From positions 248,001 to 312,000 of the forward strand of contig NZ_FMCU01000002.1 of the NCBI RefSeq assembly GCF_900091525.1: a stretch of DNA of 64,000 nucleotides. The letters are read 5' to 3'. Below are positions 14,757 to 22,426 of this stretch, in pieces. The stretch is from Micromonospora matsumotoense (GTDB lineage: Bacteria > Actinomycetota > Actinomycetes > Mycobacteriales > Micromonosporaceae). A program made the position numbers and the translations under genes. Within the stretch, counting starts at the first letter, position 1; every line of letters begins with the position of its first letter. Under the pieces are notes generated by a model. That model was not told the DNA's origin. It did not search any database and saw only the letters and a program-made list of their open reading frames with translations.

Positions 14757-15608
14757 GTGAAGATCCTGTCCATCCAGTCCTCGGTCGCCTACGGCCACGT
14801 CGGCAACTCGGCGGCCGTGTTCCCCCTGCAGCGCCTCGGACACGAGGTCTGGCCGGTGCTCACCGTGCACTTCTCCAACCACACCGGGTACGGCGCGTGG
14901 CGTGGGCCGTTGCTGGCCCCGGCCGACGTGGCGGAGGTGATCGAGGGCATCGCCGACCGTGGGGTGCTCGGCACGGCCGACGCGGTGCTGTCGGGCTACC
15001 AGGGGGACCCGGCGATGGGCGCGGTGATCCTCGACGCGGTGGACCGGATCAGGGCGGCCAACCCGGACGCGGTGTACTGCTGCGACCCGGTGATGGGCGA
15101 CACCGGTCGGGGGATGTTCGTCCGGCCCGGTATCCCGGAGTACCTGCGGGACGTGGTGGTCCCGCGCGCCGACATCATCACCCCGAACCACTTCGAGCTG
15201 GACTTCCTTGCCGGCCGGACGACCACCACGCTGACCGAGGTGCTGGACGCCGTCGACGTGGTACGCGCGACCGGGCCCCGCGACGTCCTGGTCACCAGCG
15301 TGCTGCACGGCGACGTGCCGGACGGCTCGCTGGAGGTGGTGGCCGTCTCGGACGGGGGTGCCTGGGCGGTGACCACGCCCCTGCTGCCGATCAGCCCCAA
15401 CGGCGGTGGTGACGTCACCGCCGCGCTCTACCTCGCCCACCTGCGCACCACGGGCTCACCCGCGACGGCCCTGGAGCGGACCATCGCCTCGGTCTTCACC
15501 GTGCTGGAGCGGACCCTCGCGGCGGGCACCCGGGAGATCCAGTTGGTCGCCGCCCAGGACGCCATCGCCGACCCGCCGGCCCGGTTCACCGCCCGCAAGC
15601 TGCGCTGA
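14757..15608 (+). CDS. pdxY: Pyridoxal/pyridoxamine kinase PdxY
   Basis: A 283-residue ribokinase-fold enzyme that phosphorylates pyridoxal in the vitamin B6 salvage pathway. Seen are the N-terminal KILSIQSSVAYGHVGNSAAV, the substrate-loop HFSNHTGYGAW, CCDPVMGD at about 105-112, and the ATP/anion-hole motif SPNGGGDVTAALYLA with the catalytic aspartate. Length matches the family. The start is GTG at 14757; the nearby ATGs are in other frames. It is convergent with a PLP-binding MocR-type regulator, fitting a B6-related neighbourhood. Confidence 0.93.
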   Translation: MKILSIQSSVAYGHVGNSAAVFPLQRLGHEVWPVLTVHFSNHTGYGAWRGPLLAPADVAEVIEGIADRGVLGTADAVLSGYQGDPAMGAVILDAVDRIRAANPDAVYCCDPVMGDTGRGMFVRPGIPEYLRDVVVPRADIITPNHFELDFLAGRTTTTLTEVLDAVDVVRATGPRDVLVTSVLHGDVPDGSLEVVAVSDGGAWAVTTPLLPISPNGGGDVTAALYLAHLRTTGSPATALERTIASVFTVLERTLAAGTREIQLVAAQDAIADPPARFTARKLR

Positions 15609-15646
15609 CGGGCCGGCAGGGGCGGGAGGCACCCAGTCGGCCGCCG

Positions 15647-15675
15647 GTCGTGGCGGGTGCAGGTCCTGCCACGAC
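15647..15675 (+). terminator. Terminator hairpin after pdxY
   Basis: GTCGTGGCGGG (15647-15657) pairs with CCTGCCACGAC (15665-15675) with one mismatch and a 7-base loop, about 40 bases after the pdxY stop. Confidence 0.5.
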
Positions 15676-15725
15676 AGCGCCCGACGCCGGGCGCGGCGAC
15701 CTGGCCGTCATCCTGGCCGGCAGGG

Positions 15726-15763
15726 CCGGCCCGCGTCGTCGCGGTGACCACCGCGCGGGCCGG
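15726..15763 (-). terminator. Terminator hairpin after the MocR-type gene
   Basis: CCGGCCCGCG (15726-15735) and CGCGGGCCGG (15754-15763) are perfect 10-bp arms just downstream of the minus-strand stop at 15771. Confidence 0.5.
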
Positions 15764-15770
15764 TGTGCCC

Positions 15771-17198
15771 TCACCGGTCGGCGGTGACCGGCGTGCCGTC
15801 GCGCCCACCGGCCGGCAGGGCGCGGGCGAGCCGGCGGACGGCCTCGTCCATCAGGTCGGGCGGGGCGGACGCGTAGCTCAGGCGCAGGTGCGGGGCCGGG
15901 GGTTCGGCGGGGTACCAGGGGCGGCCGGGGAAGACGATGACGCCGGCGGCGGCTGCGGCGGCGGCCACCGCGACGTCGTCGGTCCCGTCCGGCAGGCGGA
16001 CCCAGAGGTGCAGGCCGCCGCGCGGGACCGGCGGCCCGTCGAGCGCGGGCAGGTGCCGGCGCAGTGCGGTCAGCAGGGCCTCACGGCGGGCGCGCAGCGC
16101 GGTACGCAGGACACGTCGGTGCCGCTCCCAGGCGGGTGCGGTGACGAACTCCATGGTGGCCTGTTGCAGCGGCCCGGCGACGAAGAAGTCGTCGAGCAGC
16201 CGGGCCGCCCGCAGCCGGTGACCGGCCGGGCCACGGGCGCCGATCGCGGCCACCCGCAGCCCCGGGGCGGCGGATTTGGTCAGCGAACGCAGATAGACGA
16301 CGTGTCCGTCGGGATCGTCGGCGGCCAACGGCGGTGGGGTCGGCCCGTCGATGGTGAGGTCACGGGCGTAGTCGTCCTCGATCAGGAACGCCCCGGCATC
16401 GCGTACCACCTCGGCCACCCGGGCCCGGCGGTGGGCCGCGAGCGTCGCGCCGTGCGGGTTGGCGTACAACGGCTGGCAGTAGAACAACCGCGCGCCGGTC
16501 CGGGCGAACGCGCCGGCGAGCTGGTCGGGGCGTACCCCGTCGGGGTCGGCGGGCACCGGGGCCACCCGCAGCCCGGCGGCCCGGGCGGCGGCCAACGCGC
16601 CCAGGTAGGTCGGCGACTCCACGAGCAGCGTGTCGCCGGGCGCGGCGAGGGCCCGCAGCGTGGACGACAGGGCGGCCTGCCCACCCGAGCAGATCACCAT
16701 GTCCTCCGCGCGCAGCCCGCCCCCGGCCTCCCGGGCGAACCAGGCGCGCAGGTCCGCCCGACCGTGCGCCGGGCCGCGCTGCCAGGACGCGGGCTGCCGG
16801 GCGGCGCGGGTGAGCGCGGCGCCGAGCGCGGCGGCGGGCTGGAGGTCGGCGTCCAGGTAGCCACCGGAGAGCGCGATCGCCCCGGCGGGCGGCAGCGCCA
16901 GCAGCGCCTGCATCTCGTCCTCGCCGGGCTGTCCGGGGCCGAGCGCCACGGTCTGCCAGGACAGGTCGGCGACGTGTCGCTGCCGGGGCGGGGCGGCCAC
17001 GAAGGTGCCCCGACCGGCGCGCGCCTCGATCAGGCCCTCGGCGACGAGGTGCCGGACGGCTGCGGCGACGGTGACCGGGGAGGCGTGGTGCCGGGCGGTC
17101 AGCTCCCGCACCGACGGCAGGCGCGCACCCGGATCGGCGGCGGCCACCAACCGGCGCAGATCTTGGATAACACGATCAGCTGCGTTACCGTCATCCAT
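15771..17198 (-). CDS. MocR/PdxR-type regulator: GntR HTH fused to PLP aminotransferase domain
   Basis: A 475-residue protein from ATG at 17198. A winged helix of the GntR family fills residues 1-68 (RLPSVRELTARHHASPVTVA). A fold-type I aminotransferase domain covers about 90-470, with the PLP-binding lysine at 308 in SLTKSAAPGLR and the aspartate in EDDYARDL. Such proteins bind DNA under the control of PLP or a related amine. Its start codon overlaps that of the divergent EamA gene by 2 bp, so it very probably regulates that exporter as well as itself. A link to B6 is supported by pdxY downstream, but amino-acid sensing is also possible. Confidence 0.9.
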   Translation of the reverse strand: MDDGNAADRVIQDLRRLVAAADPGARLPSVRELTARHHASPVTVAAAVRHLVAEGLIEARAGRGTFVAAPPRQRHVADLSWQTVALGPGQPGEDEMQALLALPPAGAIALSGGYLDADLQPAAALGAALTRAARQPASWQRGPAHGRADLRAWFAREAGGGLRAEDMVICSGGQAALSSTLRALAAPGDTLLVESPTYLGALAAARAAGLRVAPVPADPDGVRPDQLAGAFARTGARLFYCQPLYANPHGATLAAHRRARVAEVVRDAGAFLIEDDYARDLTIDGPTPPPLAADDPDGHVVYLRSLTKSAAPGLRVAAIGARGPAGHRLRAARLLDDFFVAGPLQQATMEFVTAPAWERHRRVLRTALRARREALLTALRRHLPALDGPPVPRGGLHLWVRLPDGTDDVAVAAAAAAAGVIVFPGRPWYPAEPPAPHLRLSYASAPPDLMDEAVRRLARALPAGGRDGTPVTADR

Positions 17199-17238
17199 GA
17201 GAGACCACAGTAGCGCTACCGCGCCGACAGCGGTAACA
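17173..17238. promoter_or_regulatory. Repeated GTTACCG/CGGTAAC elements across the divergent start codons
   Basis: GTTACCG at 17173-17179, GCTACCG at 17214-17220 and the inverted copy CGGTAAC at 17231-17237 surround the overlapping start codons (17196-17199) of the MocR-type and EamA genes. MocR regulators typically bind spaced repeats, so these are candidate operator half-sites. This is inference from position only. Confidence 0.4.
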
Positions 17239-18153
17239 GCCAACCGGTTGACCGGCCTCGCCCTCGGCGCGCTGGGCGTGCTCGCCTTCAGCATGTCGCT
17301 ACCGGCCACCCGGGTCGCGGTGCAGCAGCTCGACCCGTGGTTCGTCGCCTTCGGCCGGGCCGTCGGCGCAGGGCTGCTGGCCTGGGCCTACCTACGGTTC
17401 ACCGGCGCACCACGGCCCACCCGCGCCCAACGCCGGCGACTGGCGATCGTCGCCTTCGGCGTGGTGGTCGGCTTCCCGCTGTTCACCTCGCTGGCGCTGA
17501 TCGACCGGACCGCCGCGCACGGGGCCGTCGTGATCACCGCGCTGCCCGCCGTGACGGCCGTGTTCGCGGTACTGCGCAGCGGCGAACGCCCGCCGCCGCT
17601 GTTCTGGATCGCCAGCGGCGGCGGACTGCTGGCGGTGCTGTTCTTCCTCGGAGTCGGCGGCGCGGTGCGCGGCGCGCTGGCCCCGTCGGACCTGTTCCTG
17701 CTCGTCGCGGTCCTGCTCTGCGGCCTGGGGTACGCCGAGGGCGGCGCGCTCGCCCGCGAGCTGGGCGGCGCCCGGACGATCTGCTGGGCGCTGCGCTACG
17801 CGTTGCCGGCCACCGGTGCGGCCACCCTCGTCGCCGCCGTGGCCCACCCGCCGCAGGCGGACGCCTCAGCCTGGTCGGCGTTCGGCTACCTGACCGTGGT
17901 CTCCATGTTCCTGGGTTTCTTCGCCTGGTACGCGGGCCTGGCCCGAGGCGGGGTCGCCCGGGTCGGCCAGCTCCAGCTCGCCCAGCCGGTGCTCACCCTG
18001 CTCTGGTCGGCGCTGCTGCTCGGCGAGCGCGTCCCGGCGGCCTCACTCGGCGCCGCCCTGCTGGTGCTGGTGCTGGTCGTGCTGATCCAGCGCACCCGCG
18101 ACCGGACCCCGGCGTCGACCCCGCCCCCGGCCCGTGACCCCGTCCACGGGTAG
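17197..18153 (+). CDS. EamA/DMT-family membrane transporter
   Basis: A 318-residue protein of the drug/metabolite transporter superfamily with ten predicted helices arranged as two EamA repeats: first LTGLALGALGVLAFSMSLPA through LFFLGVGGAV, then LFLLVAVLLCGLGYAEGGAL through LLVLVLVVLIQ. The conserved PE-type motif at helix ends appears as LLGERVPAASLGAAL. Probably an exporter of a small metabolite or amino acid. The start ATG at 17197 has no ribosome binding site because it overlaps the divergent regulator's start, so the mRNA may be leaderless. Its stop is 6 bases from the convergent DUF817 gene. Confidence 0.88.
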   Translation: MRDHSSATAPTAVTANRLTGLALGALGVLAFSMSLPATRVAVQQLDPWFVAFGRAVGAGLLAWAYLRFTGAPRPTRAQRRRLAIVAFGVVVGFPLFTSLALIDRTAAHGAVVITALPAVTAVFAVLRSGERPPPLFWIASGGGLLAVLFFLGVGGAVRGALAPSDLFLLVAVLLCGLGYAEGGALARELGGARTICWALRYALPATGAATLVAAVAHPPQADASAWSAFGYLTVVSMFLGFFAWYAGLARGGVARVGQLQLAQPVLTLLWSALLLGERVPAASLGAALLVLVLVVLIQRTRDRTPASTPPPARDPVHG

Positions 18154-18159
18154 CCCCGG

Positions 18160-19191
18160 TCAGGGTTCCGGTCGGTCGCCACCAGATCGTTGCGTGCCGG
18201 CGGGAACCGCGGGCCCGGCCCCTGCGGGGGGTTCCCGTGACGCTGGCTGTTCCGGCTCTCCCGGCCGTTCTCCTTCCCACGGCCGTTCCTGTCCCGGCGG
18301 TCGCGGTGGCTCCGGTGGTCGTGGTGGCTCCGGCGGTCGCGGTGGCGAGATCCAGGTGACCAGGACCACTGAAATGATCATGAGGAGGAACCATGAGGCG
18401 AGCTTCGTCGGCGACACCGGGTCCCAACCGGCCACCTGGCCCGGGTAGAGCCAGGCCTGTGACCAGGTGGCGATGTTCTCCGCCAGCCAGATGAAGAAGG
18501 CGACCAGGAGGAAGGCCAACAGCAGCGGCATCCGCAGCCGGAACCGGAAGACCCGGAAGTGCATCACGCAGCGGCCGAACACCATCGCGACGACGGCGAT
18601 GAGCGGCCACCTGACGTCCGGAAGGTAGTGGTTGGTGAAGAAGTTGGCATAGATCGCGACCGCCACCAGGGCCGTCACCCCACGCCGGGGGTAGCGGGCG
18701 AAACGCAGGTCGAACAGTCGGTTGACCCGTACCAGATAGGAGCCGACCGCGGCGTACATGAAGCCACTGAACAGCGGCACCGCGCCCAGCCGGAGCATGC
18801 CGTCCGGGGCGTAGGACCATGAGCCGACGTGCGTCTTGAACAACTCCATGGCCGTCCCGACCAGGTGGAACAGGAGCACCACCCGCAGTTCCCGCAGGGT
18901 TTCCAGGCGTCCGGCCAGCATGGCCACCTGGATGGCGACCGCGGCGGCGGTCAGCAGGTCGTTGCGGGCGAGGGCGGCGTCCTGCGGATACCAGAGCCGG
19001 GCCGCCAGGATGACGGCCAGCATCGCCCCTCCGAACACACACGCCCAGGCCTGTTTGAGCCCGAAGACCAGGAACTCCACCAGCCAGCCGGCCGGTCCAC
19101 GTCGGGGCAGCCGGGCCAGGACCGCGCGGAAGCGGGCATCGACCGCACGTTCCGTCGTGGTCAGACCGGCCGGTCCGGGCGCAGGAGGCAT
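18160..19191 (-). CDS. DUF817-family integral membrane protein
   Basis: About 343 residues with some seven to eight hydrophobic helices, among them GLKQAWACVFGGAMLAVILA, LLFHLVGTAMELFKTHVGSW and LLAFLLVAFFIWLAENIATW. The conserved motifs FKTHVGSWSYAP, NFFTNHYLPD and ENIATWSQAW are characteristic of DUF817. The C-terminal 70 residues are a low-complexity proline tail with a PPEPPRPPEPPRPP repeat. The start ATG at 19191 is preferred over 19275 because the latter overlaps the upstream gene and adds only an Arg/Pro leader. Function unknown. Confidence 0.8.
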   Translation of the reverse strand: MPPAPGPAGLTTTERAVDARFRAVLARLPRRGPAGWLVEFLVFGLKQAWACVFGGAMLAVILAARLWYPQDAALARNDLLTAAAVAIQVAMLAGRLETLRELRVVLLFHLVGTAMELFKTHVGSWSYAPDGMLRLGAVPLFSGFMYAAVGSYLVRVNRLFDLRFARYPRRGVTALVAVAIYANFFTNHYLPDVRWPLIAVVAMVFGRCVMHFRVFRFRLRMPLLLAFLLVAFFIWLAENIATWSQAWLYPGQVAGWDPVSPTKLASWFLLMIISVVLVTWISPPRPPEPPRPPEPPRPPGQERPWEGERPGEPEQPASREPPAGAGPAVPAGTQRSGGDRPEP

Positions 19192-19234
19192 CGGTGGCGA
19201 CGCTACCGGGTCCCGGCCGGGCGGGGGCCGACGG

Positions 19235-19720
19235 TCAGGGGGACGTCGAGAGCGCGGCGACGAGACCGAAGCCACCGCAGCAGAGCACCCCCAGCACGGC
19301 CAGCGTGACCAGCAGGATGCTGTAGTTCGACCACATGCCGAACTTCGTCACGTCGGTGCCCTGCCCGTCGTGGACCCGGTTGCGCCAGCCACCGAAGCGG
19401 AACGACAACGGGTACACCACCCCGGGCTGGGTGACCAGCGCGGTGGTGATGACGGGGATGCCCATGAAGTCGGTGTAGCGCACGTCGTGCGGCCCGGCCG
19501 GCACGGCCACGTACCAGGTGCCCTCGCCGGGGATCGCCACCAACCGACCGTCGACCTTGAACCGGCTGGTGGACGGGGCGGGCACCAGGTAGGGCCCCCG
19601 ATTGACCGAGACGGTCAGCACCGCGTGCCCCGGGGGCGGCGGGATCGGGTGGGGGTAGGCGATCATCGGTGTGACGCCGCCGGGCGCGGCCGGGTACGAG
19701 GGCTGAGGGGGATACGACAC
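19235..19720 (-). CDS. Hypothetical tail-anchored protein
   Basis: About 161 residues from GTG at 19720, preceded by AGGATG. A Pro/Tyr-rich N-terminus (SYPPQPSYPAAPGG) is followed by a beta-rich domain (VLTVSVNRGPYLVPAPS, FKVDGRLVAIPGEGTWYVAV, VQ-type strands to about residue 120). A single C-terminal helix, YSILLVTLAVLGVLCCGGFGL, is the probable anchor. The pattern resembles actinobacterial surface-domain proteins of unknown role. It lies 43 bases before the DUF817 gene and may share its transcript. Confidence 0.68.
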   Translation of the reverse strand: MSYPPQPSYPAAPGGVTPMIAYPHPIPPPPGHAVLTVSVNRGPYLVPAPSTSRFKVDGRLVAIPGEGTWYVAVPAGPHDVRYTDFMGIPVITTALVTQPGVVYPLSFRFGGWRNRVHDGQGTDVTKFGMWSNYSILLVTLAVLGVLCCGGFGLVAALSTSP

Positions 19721-19896
19721 CGCCACATCCTGGCATGGCCCCCGGACACGGTCCGCGCGGGCGACGTACGACCGACGGGGTGGGACGCCACCGCTGGACC
19801 ACCCCGTCGCGCAGGCCGACTCCGCTCGGGTTGAACCGTCGGCACCCCGGTTCGTACAAGGGGGCCGGGACGGGAGGATGTCGGTGGGATCGAGGT

Positions 19897-20293
19897 GTGG
19901 AGAGCGATGGTGGGGATGCGGCGAGCCTAGTCGCGGTGCTGCTGGCCTGCGGCACGGTGCTGCTGGTCGGGATCGCGCTGGTGGTTCCGGCGGGGCCGGC
20001 GCGTGCGGTGCCCGCCGAGACCGGCCGGTACAACGTGGTGGGGCCACCCGTCGACGGGCAGCGGGATTACCTCTCCGTCATCCCGCTGCGTACCCTCGGT
20101 AACGGCAACCGTGCCGCACTGCCGGCGGCCCTGCCCCTGGTGCTGGGAACCGGGGACCCTGGCGGTTGCACGTCGACCTGGGCCAGGAGCCTCTGCCGCA
20201 ACCCGTCGGCACCGGTGTGCCGCTGCGTCATCGAGGTGATGCGGCGGCACACCGGGCCGCAGGCGTACCGGCGGTGGGCGCACCCGGGCGACG
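19897..20293 (+). pseudogene. Decayed gene for a small membrane protein with LysM-adjacent type motif
   Basis: From a GTG at 19897 the frame encodes a hydrophobic helix (LVAVLLACGTVLLVGIALVV) and then TGRYNVVGPPVDGQRDYLSV and RTLGNGNR. In actinobacterial proteins this type of block precedes a short peptidoglycan-binding-like segment. After RTLGNGNR the reading frame degenerates into Ala/Pro/Cys-rich sequence with no conserved end, and it has no stop until deep inside the antisense of the deacetylase gene. Neither other forward frame restores it. A relic with a lost stop or frameshift is the best explanation. A short functional membrane protein is possible. Confidence 0.42.
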
Positions 20294-20342
20294 CCCTGCC
20301 GGGCAGGCGGACCGGCCGGTCAGGCCTGCCTGCCCGGCAGGG
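20294..20342 (-). terminator. Strong terminator hairpin at the end of the deacetylase gene
   Basis: Perfect 14-bp arms CCCTGCCGGGCAGG (20294-20307) and CCTGCCCGGCAGGG (20329-20342). The minus-strand stop codon at 20320 lies inside the loop, so the hairpin straddles the end of the coding sequence. It could stop transcripts in both directions. Confidence 0.6.
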
Positions 20343-20922
20343 TGAACCGCCAGCGGCGGGACCTCAGCACGGGCGCGACGCGGTCGACCGCGTCGACGGT
20401 CTGGCTGCGGTCCCCGCCGCCGTCGTGCAGCAGCACCACCGCGCCGGGGGTGACCCCGTCGAGCAGTCGACGGACGAGTTCGTCGGTGCCCGGCGGCTCC
20501 CAGTCCCCGACGGCCAGCCGCCAGCCGAGCGGCTGCATGCCCAGCGCGGCGGACACGGCGGGACTCGCCCCCCAGGCCCCGTAGGGCGCGCGGAAGTACC
20601 GGATCCGAGCCGCTGGTACGGCCCGCCGGATGGCCTCGTTGGTCGCCCGCAGATCCGCCTCGATCCGGTCGGGTGACCAGGAGGTCATGTCGTCGTGGTG
20701 CATGCTGTGGTTGCCCAGGTGGTGGCCGTCGGCCACGATTTTTCGTACCACCTCGGGGTGTGCGCTGACGTGGTCGCCCCACAGGAAGAACACGGCGGCG
20801 ATCCGGTGCCGGCGTAGGACGGTGAGCAGCCGCAGCGTGTCGGTGGGATTGGGGCCGTCGTCGAAGGTGAAGCTGACCGTCCGTCCGCCGCCCCGGGCCG
20901 TGTCGACGATGTCGGCGCTCAC
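20320..20922 (-). CDS. Polysaccharide deacetylase (NodB homology domain)
   Basis: A 200-residue carbohydrate esterase family 4 domain. The five motifs are visible: TFDDGP (about 19-24, with catalytic base Asp and metal Asp), HLGNHSMHH (metal histidines), RAPYGAWG (motif 3), the WRLAVGDWEPPG region, and VVLLHDGG with the catalytic histidine. No signal peptide is present, unusual for an enzyme acting on xylan or chitin outside the cell, so it may act on imported or cytosolic substrates or be secreted otherwise. It begins 7 bases after the GH10 xylanase stop and is clearly in the same operon, suggesting acetyl-xylan or acetylated oligosaccharide processing. Confidence 0.9.
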   Translation of the reverse strand: MSADIVDTARGGGRTVSFTFDDGPNPTDTLRLLTVLRRHRIAAVFFLWGDHVSAHPEVVRKIVADGHHLGNHSMHHDDMTSWSPDRIEADLRATNEAIRRAVPAARIRYFRAPYGAWGASPAVSAALGMQPLGWRLAVGDWEPPGTDELVRRLLDGVTPGAVVLLHDGGGDRSQTVDAVDRVAPVLRSRRWRFTLPGRQA

Positions 20923-20929
20923 CGCCGGC

Positions 20930-22123
20930 CTACCGGCGCGGCTTCGGCGTCGCCCGGGTCCGCACGTAGGGCGGGCCGGCGTAGATCAGGTCGGCCTTCA
21001 TCAACTGGTACGACCGCTTGGGCTGGTAGTTCTCGTCGTAGATGGTGGCCAGGCCCTGCGGCGGGTCGTCGAAGGTGCCGGGCACCCAGGAGTGTCGGTC
21101 GGTGAAACCCCAGACGGTGAACGACAGGCAGCGCGGCTCGGCCAGGCAGGCCTGCAACAGCACGTGGAAGTTCGCGGCGGACGCCTGCAGCCGCGGGTTG
21201 ATCTCCTCGGAGTCGCCGGCCTGCACCCCGTCGGTCAACCGGCTGCGCACGTCGACCTCGGTGAACGCGGTGGACAGCCCCAACCCGGCGAACCGGTGCA
21301 GCGCGTCGGCGACCTGGAGGGTGTCGTAGTTGCCGTACTGGGTGCCCAGGTGGCCCTGGCTGCCGACCCCGTCGATCGGCACGCCCCGGCCCAGCAGGCC
21401 CTTGACCATGTCGAAGACGAACTGGGTCTTGTCGTTGGCCGGGTCGCCGGAGCCGAACGCCTCGATGTTGTAGTCGTTGTAGAACAGCAGGGCGGTCGGG
21501 TCGGCGGCGCGGGCCCAGCGGAACGCGTCCGCCACGTAGCCCGGGCCGAGGTGCTCGGCCCAGAAACCCTTGTAGTGCAGGGTGGACGGGGTGTCCCAGG
21601 GGTCGCTGACCGCCTCGTTGACCACGTCCCACTGCCAGATCTTGCCCCGGTAGCGGCTGGCCACGGTGGTGATGTGCCGGCGCAGGATCGACCGCAGCTC
21701 GGCGTTGTCGATGGAGCCGTCGGCCACCCCGTCGGTCAGCCACTTCGGCAGTTGGCTGTGCCAGACCAGCACGTGACCCCGGACCTTCTGGCCGTTGCGT
21801 CGGGCGGTGGCGACGAGTTCGTCGGCCGCCGACCAGTCGTAGTTGCCCCGGGTGGGTTCCAGGGACTCCCACTTCATCACGTTCTCCGCGGTGACCGTGG
21901 AGAACTCATCGCGCACGATCTCCCGGTAGCGGGGTTCGGCGGGGTCGGCGAGGGCGGCCATGTCGACCGCGGTGCCGACGTACAGGCCGTGGCGCTGGCC
22001 CAGGGCGCGCAGGCTCTGCGCGGTCGGGTCGTACGGTCGCTGCGCCGTGGCCGGCACGGCGTTCAACACGCCGGCGGTCGCGACGGCGACCAACCCGGCA
22101 GCCATCCACCGTCTGAGCATCAT
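20930..22123 (-). CDS. Secreted GH10 endo-1,4-beta-xylanase
   Basis: A 397-residue enzyme from ATG at 22123, six bases behind AAGGA. The signal peptide (LRRWMAAGLVAVATAGVLNA) is followed by a single GH10 (beta/alpha)8 barrel. The catalytic acid/base is Glu170 in WQWDVVNEAV and the nucleophile Glu289 in STAFTEVDVR. TAENVMKWESLEP and GHVLVWHSQLPKW are further family signatures. No carbohydrate-binding module is attached. It hydrolyses xylan outside the cell, producing oligomers for the neighbouring importer and GH43 xylosidase. A GAAA-N-TTYC palindrome lies 171 bases upstream. Confidence 0.94.
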   Translation of the reverse strand: MMLRRWMAAGLVAVATAGVLNAVPATAQRPYDPTAQSLRALGQRHGLYVGTAVDMAALADPAEPRYREIVRDEFSTVTAENVMKWESLEPTRGNYDWSAADELVATARRNGQKVRGHVLVWHSQLPKWLTDGVADGSIDNAELRSILRRHITTVASRYRGKIWQWDVVNEAVSDPWDTPSTLHYKGFWAEHLGPGYVADAFRWARAADPTALLFYNDYNIEAFGSGDPANDKTQFVFDMVKGLLGRGVPIDGVGSQGHLGTQYGNYDTLQVADALHRFAGLGLSTAFTEVDVRSRLTDGVQAGDSEEINPRLQASAANFHVLLQACLAEPRCLSFTVWGFTDRHSWVPGTFDDPPQGLATIYDENYQPKRSYQLMKADLIYAGPPYVRTRATPKPRR

Positions 22124-22293
22124 CTGCGGTCCTTTCCCGAGGCGCGTCGACGGGTCGACGGCGGCGAGGGTGGGGGAGGGGCGCGGCACCGGCACCGTGG
22201 GGGTGGCCGGTCGCACCGGAGCGTCCGATAGTTGAACATCGATTTCCGGAAGCCGCCTGGAACGTTACGAGCGCGAGCCCCCCGGGTCAACCA

Positions 22294-22308
22294 TCGAAAC
22301 TTCCGGAA
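22294..22308. promoter_or_regulatory. Palindromic operator-like site upstream of the xylanase gene
   Basis: TCGAAACTTCCGGAA fits the GAAA-N-TTYC palindrome repeated before the xylosidase and importer genes. A second, weaker copy (GTTTCGAGAATCGAT) lies near 22344-22358. Candidate binding sites for the LacI-family protein encoded at 27540. Confidence 0.55.
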
Positions 22309-22426
22309 CTCCTGGTCAACCCCCTTGGTCGATCATCGCAACAGTTTCGAGAATCGATCGGATGCTGCCCCCGGGCACGACCACGACCGGCTCCACCCGG
22401 AGCCGGTCGTGGTGGGTGTGGGACGG

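Noticed and set aside
18300..18345. Repeated Pro/Glu/Arg units in the DUF817 C-terminus
   Set aside because: Ordinary low-complexity tail in high-GC DNA; no structural or regulatory meaning is evident.
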